Below are positions 55,601 through 64,000 of a stretch of 64,000 nucleotides of DNA, piece after piece. Within the stretch, counting starts at the first letter, position 1. Each line of letters opens with the position of its first letter. This stretch comes from Rasiella rasia (GTDB lineage Bacteria > Bacteroidota > Bacteroidia > Flavobacteriales > Flavobacteriaceae), in contig NZ_CP049057.1 in NCBI RefSeq assembly GCF_011044175.1, positions 1,937,501-2,001,500 of the forward strand, in the 5' to 3' direction. Position numbers and translations under genes: made by a program. Under the pieces are notes generated by a model, which searched no databases, was not told the DNA's origin, and saw nothing but the letters and a program-made list of their open reading frames with translations.

Positions 55601-56155
55601 TTAAGTTTTATTGGGGTTTTTGGAGGAATTGTAATTTCAGGATCTCCGTTTGTAATTATGATGACAATGATGGGAATTATCTCTTTAGCTGGTATTGTTG
55701 TGAACAATGGGGTGGTGCTACTAGATTACGCTCAACTATTAATAGATCGAAAGAAGAATGAATTAAACTTAGATGATGATGAGTATCTTAACAAAGAAGA
55801 TTTATTAGTGAGTATAATTAAGGCAGGAAAAGCGCGTTTGCGTCCCGTGTTACTTACGGCTATTACAACTATTTTAGGTTTAATACCTTTAGCCATAGGG
55901 CTCAATATAAACTTTTACACCCTAGTTAGCGAGTTTAATCCTAACATCTATTTTGGAGGGGATAATGTAATTTTCTGGGGGCCATTAGCATGGACCGTTA
56001 TTTATGGTTTGCTTATAGCAACGTTCTTAACGCTAATTGTGGTACCTGTATTATTCTATATTTCTATGCGTATGAAAATGTGGTGGAGTGCTAGAAAAAA
56101 TCCTGTTGCTCAAGAAGTAGACTTTGAAAATGCAAACGTAGAGGCTGCAGAATAA
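52640..56155 (+). CDS. RND (HAE-type) efflux pump inner-membrane permease
   Basis: The proton-driven transporter of the tripartite pump. The 1171-residue protein has the AcrB/MexB topology of twelve helices and two large periplasmic loops. The TM4 segment GLGMLVDNGIVVVENVY carries Asp415 of the proton relay but reads LVDNG rather than LVDDA. The second half repeats the helix bundle (GIISLAGIVVNNGVVLLDYAQL). It is about 100 residues longer than AcrB, with an insertion near 510-560 carrying extra hydrophobic segments. It is the last gene of the operon; a bidirectional terminator follows. Substrates are unknown. Confidence 0.93.
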   Translation: MAKQKKNTEKEFKLSSWAINNKTTIYVMMAMILYMGISAYFSMARESFPEIHETKIYISSLFPGNTAEDIEKLITDPLEDKLKTVSNVVEITSTSQEDYSMVVVEFDEDISVELAKQKIKDEIDSETAGEDWPTFNGAKVEPNVFELSLSEEMPILNINISGDYPVLKLKEYAEYLQDEIENLEQIKKADIRGVQDKEVEVAVDIYKMMASNVSFQDVSSAIANGNMTMSAGNFIASGQRRTIRILGEINDPQELNDFVVKSENGNTVFLQDIASIKFTEKDRTTYAREFGERVVMLDVKKRSGKNMVVAAEQIQEIVADAKKDIFPSNLNVTITNDQSSKTIGQVDDLVNNIIFGIILVVTVLMFFLGFKNALFVGFAIPMSMFMSLMILNQLGYTMNTMILFGLIMGLGMLVDNGIVVVENVYRLMDEEGLSRVEAAKKGIGEIAFPIIISTATTVAAFIPLGLWPGLMGQFMIYFPITLSVVLGSSLFVAIFFNSVLVSQFMKTEDKNMPKKQLVKISAIVGGIGLLILIFGGEYRALGTLMVFTAIMLWAYRLVIRGMANRFQKKTLARLENWYEKKLTGSFKRKRPYWIVGGTFVLLFAAFIAFGASVGMQRTKIEFFPDNKPNQIIVYIEYPQGTDIEKTNAITKEIENVVYETLNSEEYTDGDYNFLVESAVSQVGEGAGNPQTDGGSAAEMPHKGKITASMREYKYRRGEDSEILRQKVQEALVGIYPGVLISVEKDVNGPPAGAPINIELEGDDYNELIAAAETMREYINSKSIAAIDELKIDVNKDKPAMEVVVDREKAGELGISAGQVGQQLRNAIFGTKAGIYKEDGEDYDIYIRFDEESRYNVSALFNQTMTFRTNTGQLRNVPVSAVATKRNNSGFSAIKHKQGQRIVTVYSALAPGYTDAGAVVSQIQNEMRNFEGIPDTIKFDFTGQIEEQNKQMAFLMGAFFSGLGLIFLILIFQFNSISKPTIIMIAIFLSFIGVFGGIVISGSPFVIMMTMMGIISLAGIVVNNGVVLLDYAQLLIDRKKNELNLDDDEYLNKEDLLVSIIKAGKARLRPVLLTAITTILGLIPLAIGLNINFYTLVSEFNPNIYFGGDNVIFWGPLAWTVIYGLLIATFLTLIVVPVLFYISMRMKMWWSARKNPVAQEVDFENANVEAAE

Positions 56156-56179
56156 GTCTCTAGTTGAAATTCTAAATTG

Positions 56180-56213
56180 AAAAGCCCTTTCAATAAATAT
56201 TGAAAGGGCTTTT
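56180..56213. terminator. Bidirectional terminator between RND operon and susD-like gene
   Basis: AAAAGCCCTTTCAATA (56180-56195) is the exact reverse complement of 56198-56213. It separates the convergent permease gene (stop 56155) and SusD-like gene (stop 56234). Confidence 0.92.
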
Positions 56214-56233
56214 CTAATGGAAGCTAATCCAAA

Positions 56234-57559
56234 TTAATTTCCTTCCGTTAATGGAATTGGAAATTGAGAGAACACGTCATCGTTTGGACGAGCTAGTGGA
56301 AGCTCATCTAATTTATTGTAACGTCTCATATCAATCCATCTATGCCCTTCGGCATAAAGTGAATAGCGTCGTTGTCTCAAAACCTCATTAATTAGTGAAG
56401 TTGCATCGGTATCACCTGTGTACGGATCTAATCCTGCACTTTCACGAATTATATTAATTCCGTTTAATGCTTCGGCTGTATTATTACTAATATTGGCTTC
56501 AGCATATAATAAAATTAACTCCTCGTTTCTAATGATAGGAATTGAAGATTCTTGAGAGGTATATAAAAACACATCATAATTTCCTGTAAGATCATCTAAA
56601 GTGATTTCTTCATCTCGTTCCACAACTTTACTTAGCCTGTTGTCACCTGCTTCTGCATCTGTAAGGAATGATGGCTCCATAATTCTAGCCCCAGCAGTAG
56701 TTGCATTTAAAGGGAAGAACATTGGATTTGAAATATCTGTTGCACCTAGAGAAAAGGTATGATAAATTCCTGTGCTAAGATCTGAAGAGCTTAGGTTCAA
56801 GAATGATCCACTTAAGAAAGTTCTCGTCGCTCCCATATCACCCTGATATGCTGCTACTCGAGCAGAAATCGCTCGGTTTGCAGACAAAAATGATGCTGGT
56901 GTATCAAAACCACTAAACCCAGATGTAATAGAGAATGGGAAAGCACTACCTCCATTTCCAAGATTTCCTGCAGCCTCCTCAAGCATAGATCTTATGTCTG
57001 AAAGCGCCTGAGTTTTTGAAACAAAAGGTCCCAAATTATCTGAATCGGATACATCTGTACGAATACCGTTTGCATCTGTCAAGTTTAAGTTAAGTAACAA
57101 CTCGTAGGCAATAAAGGTTTGTAAAAATCCTTTAGTTGCATTTACTTCAGCATTTGTAAATTGGGCAGAAACATCTTGTGCCTCTAAAAACCCTAAAATT
57201 AGATTTGCATTCTTTACAGTTCTATACCTCGAAGCCCATGGCTGGGTAATATAGAATGTATTGTTATCTAAGACTGCATTCTCACCGCCAAGTAAATCAC
57301 TTGTAAAGCGAGGGTCGGAGCTAGAAAACCTCCAATACTCGCGACCAATTACACCGCAATCGTCGTAATAGGTTCCTAATCGAGTTCGAGAGCTGTATAA
57401 TACCCCTCCCACTAAATCTTGAAGGTCTCCTCGCGTTAAGTTCTCATTAAACGCATCCACTTCTGGATTGTTTAGGTCTGAAAATTCTTCTACCTCACAG
57501 GAAAACAAGGTTCCAGCAACGGCAAGCAAGAATAAAATTTTATATATCTGTTTTTTCAT
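56234..57559 (-). CDS. SusD/RagB-family nutrient-binding outer-membrane lipoprotein
   Basis: A 441-residue lipoprotein that caps the SusC-type transporter and captures a glycan or peptide ligand. The lipobox is LFSC with Cys21. The C-terminal region has the SusD pattern IPIIRNEELILLYAEANI, LNGINIIRESAGL and INEVLRQRRYSLYAEGHRWIDMRRYN. It follows the SusC gene by 11 bp, the canonical order. No glycoside hydrolase, peptidase, sulfatase or regulator gene adjoins it, so the substrate class cannot be guessed. Confidence 0.93.
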   Translation of the reverse strand: MKKQIYKILFLLAVAGTLFSCEVEEFSDLNNPEVDAFNENLTRGDLQDLVGGVLYSSRTRLGTYYDDCGVIGREYWRFSSSDPRFTSDLLGGENAVLDNNTFYITQPWASRYRTVKNANLILGFLEAQDVSAQFTNAEVNATKGFLQTFIAYELLLNLNLTDANGIRTDVSDSDNLGPFVSKTQALSDIRSMLEEAAGNLGNGGSAFPFSITSGFSGFDTPASFLSANRAISARVAAYQGDMGATRTFLSGSFLNLSSSDLSTGIYHTFSLGATDISNPMFFPLNATTAGARIMEPSFLTDAEAGDNRLSKVVERDEEITLDDLTGNYDVFLYTSQESSIPIIRNEELILLYAEANISNNTAEALNGINIIRESAGLDPYTGDTDATSLINEVLRQRRYSLYAEGHRWIDMRRYNKLDELPLARPNDDVFSQFPIPLTEGN

Positions 57560-57570
57560 AATAGTTTTTT

Positions 57571-60558
57571 TTAAAAGTTAACTCCTAGGTGAAATAAGTA
57601 TCTCTTAGAAGAAGGGAAAGGTGTTACTTCTACACCTGTAAAAATAGACCCTCCACCAAAGTTAGACACTTCAGGATCATAGCTATTGTAGTCGAAGAAA
57701 TTAAGTAGATTAGTTCCTGAAAGACCTATTCGAACCGAGTCTATAGCTCCTCCAATTACACCACCTAATGCATTACTATCTAATGTGTAGTATAATCCTA
57801 CTTCACGAAGACGTACGTACGATGCGTCTTCTACAAATACTTCGGCAGAAGAACCTAATTGGCTCACTCTGTAAGGACCATTACCTAATTGCCCTTCAGG
57901 ATCTAAGTCTATGGTATCATAATCATGGCTTGTTCCGTTAAGGTCTGTTAAAAGGGCTGTTAAGTTGATATTATCTCCACCCTTTTTCCATTGCCATAAA
58001 AATGCCAAATCTAAATTCTTGTATTTGAAATTGTTATTAATTCCCATTTGGAAATCTGGCTCAGCATCTCCAAAAACTTGGAAACCATTAGGTCCAGGAT
58101 TTGGACCAATACCTACAATTTGGGTAGCACTAAAACCTTCTTCAATTCGGTAGGTACCTAAGGTAGCTCCAAAGGCTCCAACATTAAACGGATCTACATC
58201 TAATCTGGTAATTTCCGAAGTATTCTTAAACCAATTTACACCTAAGTCCCACTGAAAGTTATCATTTGAAACTGGTGTAGCACTTAACGAAAGTTCGATA
58301 CCCTTGTTTTGTAGTTCACCTGCATTAACGATTTCAGAAGTAAACCCTGAAGATGGTGGCAGTGCAGATTGTAAGATAAGATCATCTATAGTTTTTATAT
58401 AGTATGTACCTGATAAATTAACTCTGTCTTCGAACAATCCAAAGTCTGCACCAAATTCTAATTCTTTTTGTCTCTCAAAATTAATGTCTTTAGAACCTCT
58501 AACACCTTGCAGGCTGATTCCTAATACTCCATCAGACGTAACGGCACCTCCATAAGAAGTAAACAAAGCACCTCTAGGTGGGAAGTTTCCAGCCTCTCCA
58601 TAGGCAGCTCTCAATTTAAATTGACTCAACGCGGTTCCATCTCCTCCTATGCCAAACTCTGTTAGGTTAAAAGCAACAGATGCTTTCGGATAGTAGTTAA
58701 ATTGATCTGGAATTCCTGTTCTAGAAGATTGATCACCTCTAACTCCAAAAGTTGCTATCACTTTATCGTCGAAGTTAATTTCTTCTTGTGCAAAAAATCC
58801 TGCATCTTCCTGCTTGTCACGTATTTGATTTACACCTACATTGGCAGCTTGATCTACGTTGGTTTCTGATGCAACTAATCCAGTGGCATTAATACGTTTT
58901 GTATCTCTATCAAAACGCTCATTGGTTAAACCTACTTGGGTTCTAAAGTTAATATCGTTATTCGTTGTAAAATTATGAACTAAGAATCCTGAAAGGTTGT
59001 AAATTTTGTTCTGCGTATCTCCCTGTACCGAAACACCATTCAATCCTCCATTTACAGGTTTTTGAAATTGTAATCCTTTTGGGAAAAAAGCTCTAGACTG
59101 TTGTCCGTACATATCTAAACCACCACGGAGTACTAATTCTAAACTCGAATTATCGCCTCTGTAAAAATCAAGGTTCATTGTTCCTCCAATTATAAAACGA
59201 TTTACCCGCTCACTATTGGTAACCAAATCTCTTGTTTGCAAAGGGTTAGATGAGTTATTAGGATGGTCTGGGTAAATACCATTGGCATTTGCTAAAAGAT
59301 TGTCCCACGGACGCGTAGCTGTAAGTGCAATACCTATAGTAGTACCTGAGTTATCATTATTAAAGAACCCACGATCTGAAGACGAATAGATATAGTTAGA
59401 ACTTAAGCTGAACTTAAGCCAATCTTTCGCTCTGTGATCTAAATTTAAACGTAACGAAGTTTTTTCATACCCTGTGTTGCGTACAATACCTTCTTCGTTG
59501 TTATGACTTACACCGGCAAAAAATTTCGTTTTCGAATCTCCCCCACTCATGCTAAAATTTGTAAGACGAATAAATCCTTTTTCACCAAAGATTTCATTTT
59601 CGTAGTCAACTAATGTTCCATTGTTTTGTGCGTTTACAAAGTCGTTGGCAGCATCTTCTCCAAAGGTATCTAAGACACGTTGTCTATTGTAGTCTCTAAC
59701 ACCTAATAAGTTAATTGCTTCAGTCCATCCTACAGATTGTGAAAATTTAAACTTTGTCTCACCTGCTTTACCTCTTTTTGTAGTGATAATAACCACCCCT
59801 GCTGCTGCACGAGAACCATAAATAGCCGCGGCAGAAGCACCTTTCAAAATTTCGATATTTGCAATATCTTCTGGGTTAATATCCGCAATACGGTTGGTAG
59901 CATTGTCTTGAGCATCTCCCTGTGTGCTCCCTCCTGCTGCAGAGGCGGAAACAAAGCTTAAACCTGATGCAATAGATGAGTTATCTACATACACCCCATC
60001 TACAATATATAAAGGTTGTACATTACTATTAATAGATGTTGCACCACGAAGCTTTACAGATAATCCTCCTCCAGGTGCACCCGAGTTTTGATTCACTACG
60101 GCTCCTGCAAATTTACCATAGAGCGCACCATCTAATGTAGGTGGTGGCGTTTTTCCAGTGATATCTTCTGCAGATAACGAGGCTACTGCATTTGCAGAAT
60201 TTGTTCGCTTAATAGAGGTTGCCAAACCTGTAATTACAACCTCATCTAGTGCTTGTGCAGATTCGGCCATAGTAATATTAACAGTCCCTGCACTACTTAC
60301 AGATTGCTCAATTGTTGTATATCCCAATGAGGAAAAAACTAAGGTAACAGGCACATTAGCGACATTAATAGTATAATTACCATCAATATCTGTGGTAGTA
60401 CCATTGGTAGTACCTTTTTCAATGACATTTGCGAAGGGAACGGTTTCACCTCCTTCACTAGTTACTTTACCTGTAATTGCATTTTGAGCAAATACGAAGC
60501 ACGGTAACAAGAATAAGAAAAGCAAAAGCCTCCCACGATAAAAGTTGTTTTGTTTCAT
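57571..60558 (-). CDS. SusC/RagA-family TonB-dependent outer-membrane transporter
   Basis: A 995-residue TonB-dependent receptor. A signal peptide ends near residue 24, then a carboxypeptidase-regulatory-like domain (GKVTSEGGETVPFANVIEKGTTNGTTTDIDGNYTI, about 29-63), the TonB-box region, the SusC-type plug (LSVKLRGATSINSNVQPLYIVDGVYVD; IEILKGASAAAIYGSRAAAGVVIITTKRG, about 235-265) and a barrel ending in YLFHLGVNF. It forms an operon with the SusD gene. It would be energised by the ExbB/ExbD system near 34 kb. Substrate unknown. Confidence 0.95.
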   Translation of the reverse strand: MKQNNFYRGRLLLFLFLLPCFVFAQNAITGKVTSEGGETVPFANVIEKGTTNGTTTDIDGNYTINVANVPVTLVFSSLGYTTIEQSVSSAGTVNITMAESAQALDEVVITGLATSIKRTNSANAVASLSAEDITGKTPPPTLDGALYGKFAGAVVNQNSGAPGGGLSVKLRGATSINSNVQPLYIVDGVYVDNSSIASGLSFVSASAAGGSTQGDAQDNATNRIADINPEDIANIEILKGASAAAIYGSRAAAGVVIITTKRGKAGETKFKFSQSVGWTEAINLLGVRDYNRQRVLDTFGEDAANDFVNAQNNGTLVDYENEIFGEKGFIRLTNFSMSGGDSKTKFFAGVSHNNEEGIVRNTGYEKTSLRLNLDHRAKDWLKFSLSSNYIYSSSDRGFFNNDNSGTTIGIALTATRPWDNLLANANGIYPDHPNNSSNPLQTRDLVTNSERVNRFIIGGTMNLDFYRGDNSSLELVLRGGLDMYGQQSRAFFPKGLQFQKPVNGGLNGVSVQGDTQNKIYNLSGFLVHNFTTNNDINFRTQVGLTNERFDRDTKRINATGLVASETNVDQAANVGVNQIRDKQEDAGFFAQEEINFDDKVIATFGVRGDQSSRTGIPDQFNYYPKASVAFNLTEFGIGGDGTALSQFKLRAAYGEAGNFPPRGALFTSYGGAVTSDGVLGISLQGVRGSKDINFERQKELEFGADFGLFEDRVNLSGTYYIKTIDDLILQSALPPSSGFTSEIVNAGELQNKGIELSLSATPVSNDNFQWDLGVNWFKNTSEITRLDVDPFNVGAFGATLGTYRIEEGFSATQIVGIGPNPGPNGFQVFGDAEPDFQMGINNNFKYKNLDLAFLWQWKKGGDNINLTALLTDLNGTSHDYDTIDLDPEGQLGNGPYRVSQLGSSAEVFVEDASYVRLREVGLYYTLDSNALGGVIGGAIDSVRIGLSGTNLLNFFDYNSYDPEVSNFGGGSIFTGVEVTPFPSSKRYLFHLGVNF

Positions 60559-60778
60559 AGTTTATGATTTAAGTTAATGTATCTCGAAATTACTGCTTAT
60601 TATTCAATAATTTTACATTTTTATTGAGTTTTTCATAACATTCACTTAACATTGATGATAGAATATTCAATTGCACTGTTAATCATAGGGATACCTCAAA
60701 AATATAGTACTATCCTAATTTTATCTTCTTAAATTTGCATCCGCTTTTCAAGCTTAAAATTTAATTTAAAGTTTCAAC

Positions 60779-62527
60779 ATGTATAGAACGCATAGCAATG
60801 GCCAACTTAGAGCCGTAGATATCGATAAAAAAGTAACCTTGGCAGGATGGGTTCAAAAAACCCGAAACAAAGGTTTTATGGTTTGGGTAGACTTGAGGGA
60901 TCGATACGGTATCACACAACTTATTTTTGATGCAGAACGTACCCCAAAAGCAATGATGGAAACGGCATCTCAACTGGGGCGTGAGTTTGTTATTCAGGTT
61001 ACAGGAACTGTTATTGAGCGTGAAAGTAAAAATCCGAGTATCCCTACAGGTGATATTGAAATTCTGGTTTCTGAAATTTCAGTGCTAAACCAATCATTAA
61101 CGCCTCCTTTTACTATAGAAGACGAAACAGACGGTGGTGAGGATCTTAGAATGAAATATCGTTACTTAGATATTCGTCGTACCCCTGTTAGAAAAAATCT
61201 AGTATTTCGTCATAAAGTAACTATGGCGGTACGTAATTACCTTTCAGATAAAGAATTTATTGAAGTAGAAACGCCCTACCTTATTAAGTCTACTCCAGAA
61301 GGTGCCCGTGATTTTGTGGTGCCAAGCCGCATGAACGAAGGTCAGTTTTATGCACTTCCGCAGTCGCCACAAACATTTAAGCAATTGCTTATGGTAGGCG
61401 GTATGGATAAGTATTTTCAAATTGTAAAGTGCTTTAGAGATGAAGACCTACGCGCAGATAGGCAACCGGAATTTACGCAAATAGATTGCGAAATGGCCTT
61501 TATTGAGCAAGAAGACATTTTAAACACCTTTGAAGGGCTAACCCGCCATTTACTAAAAGAAATTAACGGAGTTGAAGTTGGAGATTTCCCAAGAATGCAG
61601 TACGATGACGCTATGCGAATGTACGGAAATGACAAGCCTGACATTAGATTTGGTATGGAGTTTGGCGAGCTAAATGCGGTTGCTCAACACAAAGATTTTG
61701 GCGTTTTTAATTCTGCTGAAATGGTCGTAGGAATTGCAGTACCAGGAGGTAATAGCTATACACGTAAAGAAATTGACAAACTAATTGACTGGGTAAAACG
61801 TCCTCAAGTAGGCGCTCTGGGTATGGTTTATTGTAGATGTAATGACGATGGAAGCTACAAATCTTCTGTAGATAAGTTCTACGATCAAGAAGACTTGGCA
61901 AAATGGGCCGAAACAACTAGGGCCAAAAAAGGTGACCTTATCTGCGTGCTTTCTGGAGAAACCAATAAGGTGAGAGCGCAACTCTCGGCATTACGTATGG
62001 AGTTAGCCGAAAGATTAGGCCTTCGTAAGGCAGACGAATTTGCACCGCTTTGGGTAGTAGACTTCCCTCTACTAGAGCTAGACGAAGAAACTGGACACTA
62101 CCATGCCATGCATCACCCTTTTACCTCTCCAAAACCAGGACAGCTAGAATTGCTAGACTCCAAACCAGGTGAAGTTAAAGCAAATGCATACGATTTAGTA
62201 TTAAACGGAAACGAAATTGGTGGTGGTTCTATTCGTATACACGACAAAGAAACACAAGCCATCATGCTAAAACACTTAGGTTTCTCAGAGGAAGAGGCAA
62301 AGGCACAATTTGGATTTTTAATGGATGCCTTCGAATATGGAGCACCTCCACATGGTGGAATTGCCTTCGGATTAGATAGATTGGTAGCCATTTTAGGCGG
62401 CCAAGAAACCATTCGCGATTTTATAGCATTTCCGAAGAACAACAGCGGACGCGATGTTATGATTGATGCCCCTGCCCCATTAGACAAAGAGCAATTAGCC
62501 GAACTCAATCTTAAATTAGATTTGTAG
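60779..62527 (+). CDS. aspS: Aspartyl-tRNA synthetase
   Basis: Charges tRNA-Asp. The 582-residue protein is of the bacterial type with an N-terminal OB domain ([29 protein letters not shown]), the catalytic core ([51 protein letters not shown]), the GAD insertion and motif 3 ([30 protein letters not shown]). A TAAATTTG -7 box lies at 60730-60737; no well-spaced -33 box is seen. It diverges from the SusC gene. The enzyme charges Asp; asnS in the window supplies Asn-tRNA directly. Confidence 0.98.
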   Translation: MYRTHSNGQLRAVDIDKKVTLAGWVQKTRNKGFMVWVDLRDRYGITQLIFDAERTPKAMMETASQLGREFVIQVTGTVIERESKNPSIPTGDIEILVSEISVLNQSLTPPFTIEDETDGGEDLRMKYRYLDIRRTPVRKNLVFRHKVTMAVRNYLSDKEFIEVETPYLIKSTPEGARDFVVPSRMNEGQFYALPQSPQTFKQLLMVGGMDKYFQIVKCFRDEDLRADRQPEFTQIDCEMAFIEQEDILNTFEGLTRHLLKEINGVEVGDFPRMQYDDAMRMYGNDKPDIRFGMEFGELNAVAQHKDFGVFNSAEMVVGIAVPGGNSYTRKEIDKLIDWVKRPQVGALGMVYCRCNDDGSYKSSVDKFYDQEDLAKWAETTRAKKGDLICVLSGETNKVRAQLSALRMELAERLGLRKADEFAPLWVVDFPLLELDEETGHYHAMHHPFTSPKPGQLELLDSKPGEVKANAYDLVLNGNEIGGGSIRIHDKETQAIMLKHLGFSEEEAKAQFGFLMDAFEYGAPPHGGIAFGLDRLVAILGGQETIRDFIAFPKNNSGRDVMIDAPAPLDKEQLAELNLKLDL

Positions 62528-62562
62528 AAAAAAACGCGAACCTTTTAACAAGCATATAAAAA

Positions 62563-62808
62563 ATGCGATTGCTACTCATCATAATCTTTATTTTAATCGC
62601 TAGCTCTGTAGCCTTTGGGTTTTATATAAAACCTGAAGATATTAAAACTGGAGAATTTTGTATAGGTATTGGTATTTCAGCATTATTTTTTCTCTGGATG
62701 CCATTATTTATATACCATCGCTGGCGAAAACGCAGTTTTAAAGACTATATGTTAACTAAAGAAAATCTCGACAAAATGCGCGAAGAAGGGAAGGACAAAA
62801 AACTGTAA
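62563..62808 (+). CDS. Small two-helix membrane protein of unknown function
   Basis: An 81-residue protein with two hydrophobic segments (LLLIIIFILIASSVAFGFYI near 3-22; FCIGIGISALFFLWMPLFIYH near 32-52) and a basic, charged C-terminus (RWRKRSFKDYMLTKENLDKMREEGKDKKL) that should face the cytoplasm. I do not recognise the family. It lies 35 bp after aspS on the same strand and may be co-transcribed with it. Confidence 0.65.
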   Translation: MRLLLIIIFILIASSVAFGFYIKPEDIKTGEFCIGIGISALFFLWMPLFIYHRWRKRSFKDYMLTKENLDKMREEGKDKKL

Positions 62809-62893
62809 AAACTTCATTATTAAGATGTTTCTCGCTTAAAAAGAGCGCCCTAACAAAACGAATCTTCCCGTCCATTTTATGAAAAATTTACAA

Positions 62894-62930
62894 TTTGATT
62901 ACCTACGGCAGCATAAATAATGTAACTTTG
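62894..62930 (+). promoter_or_regulatory. Putative cold-shock gene promoter
   Basis: TAACTTTG (62923-62930) is a full -7 match, 29 bp before the ATG. TTTG at 62894-62897 is 25 bp upstream, slightly long for a -33 box. Confidence 0.4.
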
Positions 62931-62959
62931 CCGCTTATTAATTATATTTTTTTATTACA

Positions 62960-63157
62960 ATGGAAGGAACAGTAAAATTTTTTAACGAATCAAAAGGTTA
63001 CGGATTCATCACTAATGATGATACCGGAAAAGACATTTTCGTACACGTAACTGGACTTAATGGCGAAGCCCTTAACGAAGGTGACAAAGTAGAATATGTT
63101 GAAGAAGAAGGAAGAAAAGGAATGGTTGCGGGTCAAGTACGCGTAATTCACGACTAA
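62960..63157 (+). CDS. Cold-shock domain protein (CspA-like)
   Basis: A 65-residue single cold-shock domain, near family length (about 64-70). The RNA-binding motifs are RNP1 KGYGFI (near 12-17) and RNP2 DIFVHVTGL (near 25-33); the usual VHFS is VHVT here, a variant seen in Bacteroidota. Such proteins act as single-stranded RNA and DNA chaperones, not always cold-induced. The gene has its own putative promoter and a strong terminator. Confidence 0.95.
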   Translation: MEGTVKFFNESKGYGFITNDDTGKDIFVHVTGLNGEALNEGDKVEYVEEEGRKGMVAGQVRVIHD

Positions 63158-63184
63158 GATATATATTCGTAAAAACCAACCAAC

Positions 63185-63217
63185 AAAATCCCTCAAGTTT
63201 AGGCTTGGGGGATTTTT
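63185..63217 (+). terminator. Rho-independent terminator after cold-shock gene
   Basis: AATCCCTCAAG (63187-63197) pairs with CTTGGGGGATT (63204-63214), one G-U pair, and runs into TTTTT. It lies 28 bp after the stop. Confidence 0.85.
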
Positions 63218-63276
63218 CGTTTTTAATAAGGTGTTTTATTTCTGCTGCTAGGGTGTCAACAACAGATGTTACCTAA

Positions 63277-63726
63277 TTAGTTCAAATTTCTTTTCTCTAT
63301 AAAAAATTGTTTCAAGAGTTGGGAAGCCTCTGCCGACAAAACACCACCTTCCATCTTTGTTTTTGGATGCAATTTCGTTCCCATCGCAATGCACCCGCGT
63401 TGTTCATCTCTTGCGCCATAGACCACTCTAGATAGTTGGCTCCAAAATAATGCCCCTGCACACATCTGGCAAGGTTCTATAGTAACATACAGGGTACAAT
63501 CAATTAAATATTTGCCGCCTAAAAAATTTGCCGCAGCCGTGATGGCTTGCATTTCGGCATGGGCGGTTACGTCATTTAAAGTTTCCGTTAGGTTATGTGC
63601 ACGCGCAATAATCTGGTTGTTAACTACCACGATAGCACCTATAGGTATTTCGCCCTGCTCGTAAGCTACCTCAGCTTCTTGCATGGCTTTTTTCATAAAG
63701 TAAGTATCGTCAAAAGGTTCTATCAC
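63277..63726 (-). CDS. tadA: tRNA-specific adenosine deaminase (TadA-like nucleoside deaminase)
   Basis: A 149-residue zinc deaminase that converts the wobble adenosine of tRNA-Arg(ACG) to inosine; related nucleoside deaminases cannot be fully excluded. The catalytic motifs are HAEMQAI with His56 and Glu58, and PCQMCAGAL with Cys86 and Cys89. Length matches TadA. A TATTTTTG box on the minus strand lies 53 bp upstream (63786-63779). It converges on the cold-shock gene. No signal peptide. Confidence 0.9.
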   Translation of the reverse strand: MIEPFDDTYFMKKAMQEAEVAYEQGEIPIGAIVVVNNQIIARAHNLTETLNDVTAHAEMQAITAAANFLGGKYLIDCTLYVTIEPCQMCAGALFWSQLSRVVYGARDEQRGCIAMGTKLHPKTKMEGGVLSAEASQLLKQFFIEKRNLN

Positions 63727-63883
63727 AATTTATAGTTGAGCGTTATACTATTGAATATAATTTTTTTACTTCCCGTTCCAAAAATACAAAATTCAAGTAG
63801 CAGAAAGTTCTATAGCATGAATACAAAATAAATTCCATTTTAGAATTCGCAATAATGTCATGAAGCCTCTTATCTTTGTTTCA

Positions 63884-64000
63884 ATGACAAATAATCTGTT
63901 ACAAACTATTCAATCACCTTTCGATCTTCGGAAACTTCCTAAATCGAAACTCCCTCTATTAACAAGTGAGTTACGGCAATTTATTATCAATGCCGTAGCT
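63884..64000 (+). CDS. dxs: 1-deoxy-D-xylulose-5-phosphate synthase, N-terminal fragment (runs off right edge)
   Basis: Only the first 39 codons are in the window. MTNNLLQTIQSPFDLRKL followed by LPLLTSELRQFIINAV matches the opening of DXS, the thiamine-dependent first enzyme of the non-mevalonate isoprenoid pathway. A TATCTTTG -7 box at 63871-63878 ends only 5 bp before the ATG, so the mRNA is probably leaderless. The catalytic regions lie beyond the edge, so identification rests on the N-terminus alone. Confidence 0.85.
   Translation, partial: MTNNLLQTIQSPFDLRKLPKSKLPLLTSELRQFIINAVA

Overview
The window is chromosomal DNA from a member of the Flavobacteriaceae (Bacteroidota), probably marine; I cannot name the genus. 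Grounds: low GC content, a SusC/SusD pair, secreted proteins with type IX secretion (T9SS) C-terminal sorting domains, an ExbB/ExbD/ExbD cluster, start codons without Shine-Dalgarno sequences, and many genes preceded by the Bacteroidota -7 element TAnnTTTG with a TTG about 17-23 bp further upstream.

Layout. 1-5.6 kb: 3' end of polA, a secreted surface protein, a TspO-like membrane protein, a PLP enzyme and a flavin disulfide reductase-like protein. 5.7-14 kb: mfd, a membrane-linked XRE regulator, an NHL-repeat T9SS cargo, a membrane-linked AraC regulator, a YraN protein and an LD-carboxypeptidase. 14-25 kb: a DUF5916 outer-membrane protein, then the translation block rplM-rpsI, rpsB, tsf, pyrH, frr, interrupted by two oppositely oriented secreted peptidases. 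25-33 kb: outer-membrane protein, RND/MMPL exporter, asnS, rpoN, PAP2-like protein, PorT-like barrel. 33-40 kb: exbB/TM protein/exbD/exbD, an AraC regulator and divergent secreted protein, a 107-bp tandem repeat next to tRNA-Ser(GGA), then ansA and tatD. 40-49 kb: retropepsin-like protein, two-component system, a 43-residue membrane peptide, the 2-oxoglutarate dehydrogenase genes odhA-odhB, a small barrel protein and a polyprenyl synthase. 49-56 kb: a tetR-tolC-adaptor-permease RND efflux operon. 56-64 kb: SusD/SusC, aspS, a small membrane protein, a cold-shock protein, tadA and the 5' end of dxs.

Most of the window is conserved housekeeping. Envelope functions are prominent: TonB energisation (ExbB/ExbD) would drive TonB-dependent receptors such as the SusC here, and two exporters of the RND superfamily are present. 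I did not find a phage, an insertion sequence, a CRISPR array or a defence island. The most unusual feature is the set of three near-identical 107-bp repeats (37631-37951) that share an arm with a perfect 22-bp inverted repeat just downstream of tRNA-Ser. Also notable are short GC-rich hairpins just upstream of several housekeeping genes, -7 elements placed so close to start codons that leaderless mRNAs are likely, a disulfide-reductase homologue lacking the catalytic His-Glu pair, an ExbD with a periplasmic CxxC, and a one-turn direct repeat upstream of the XRE regulator.
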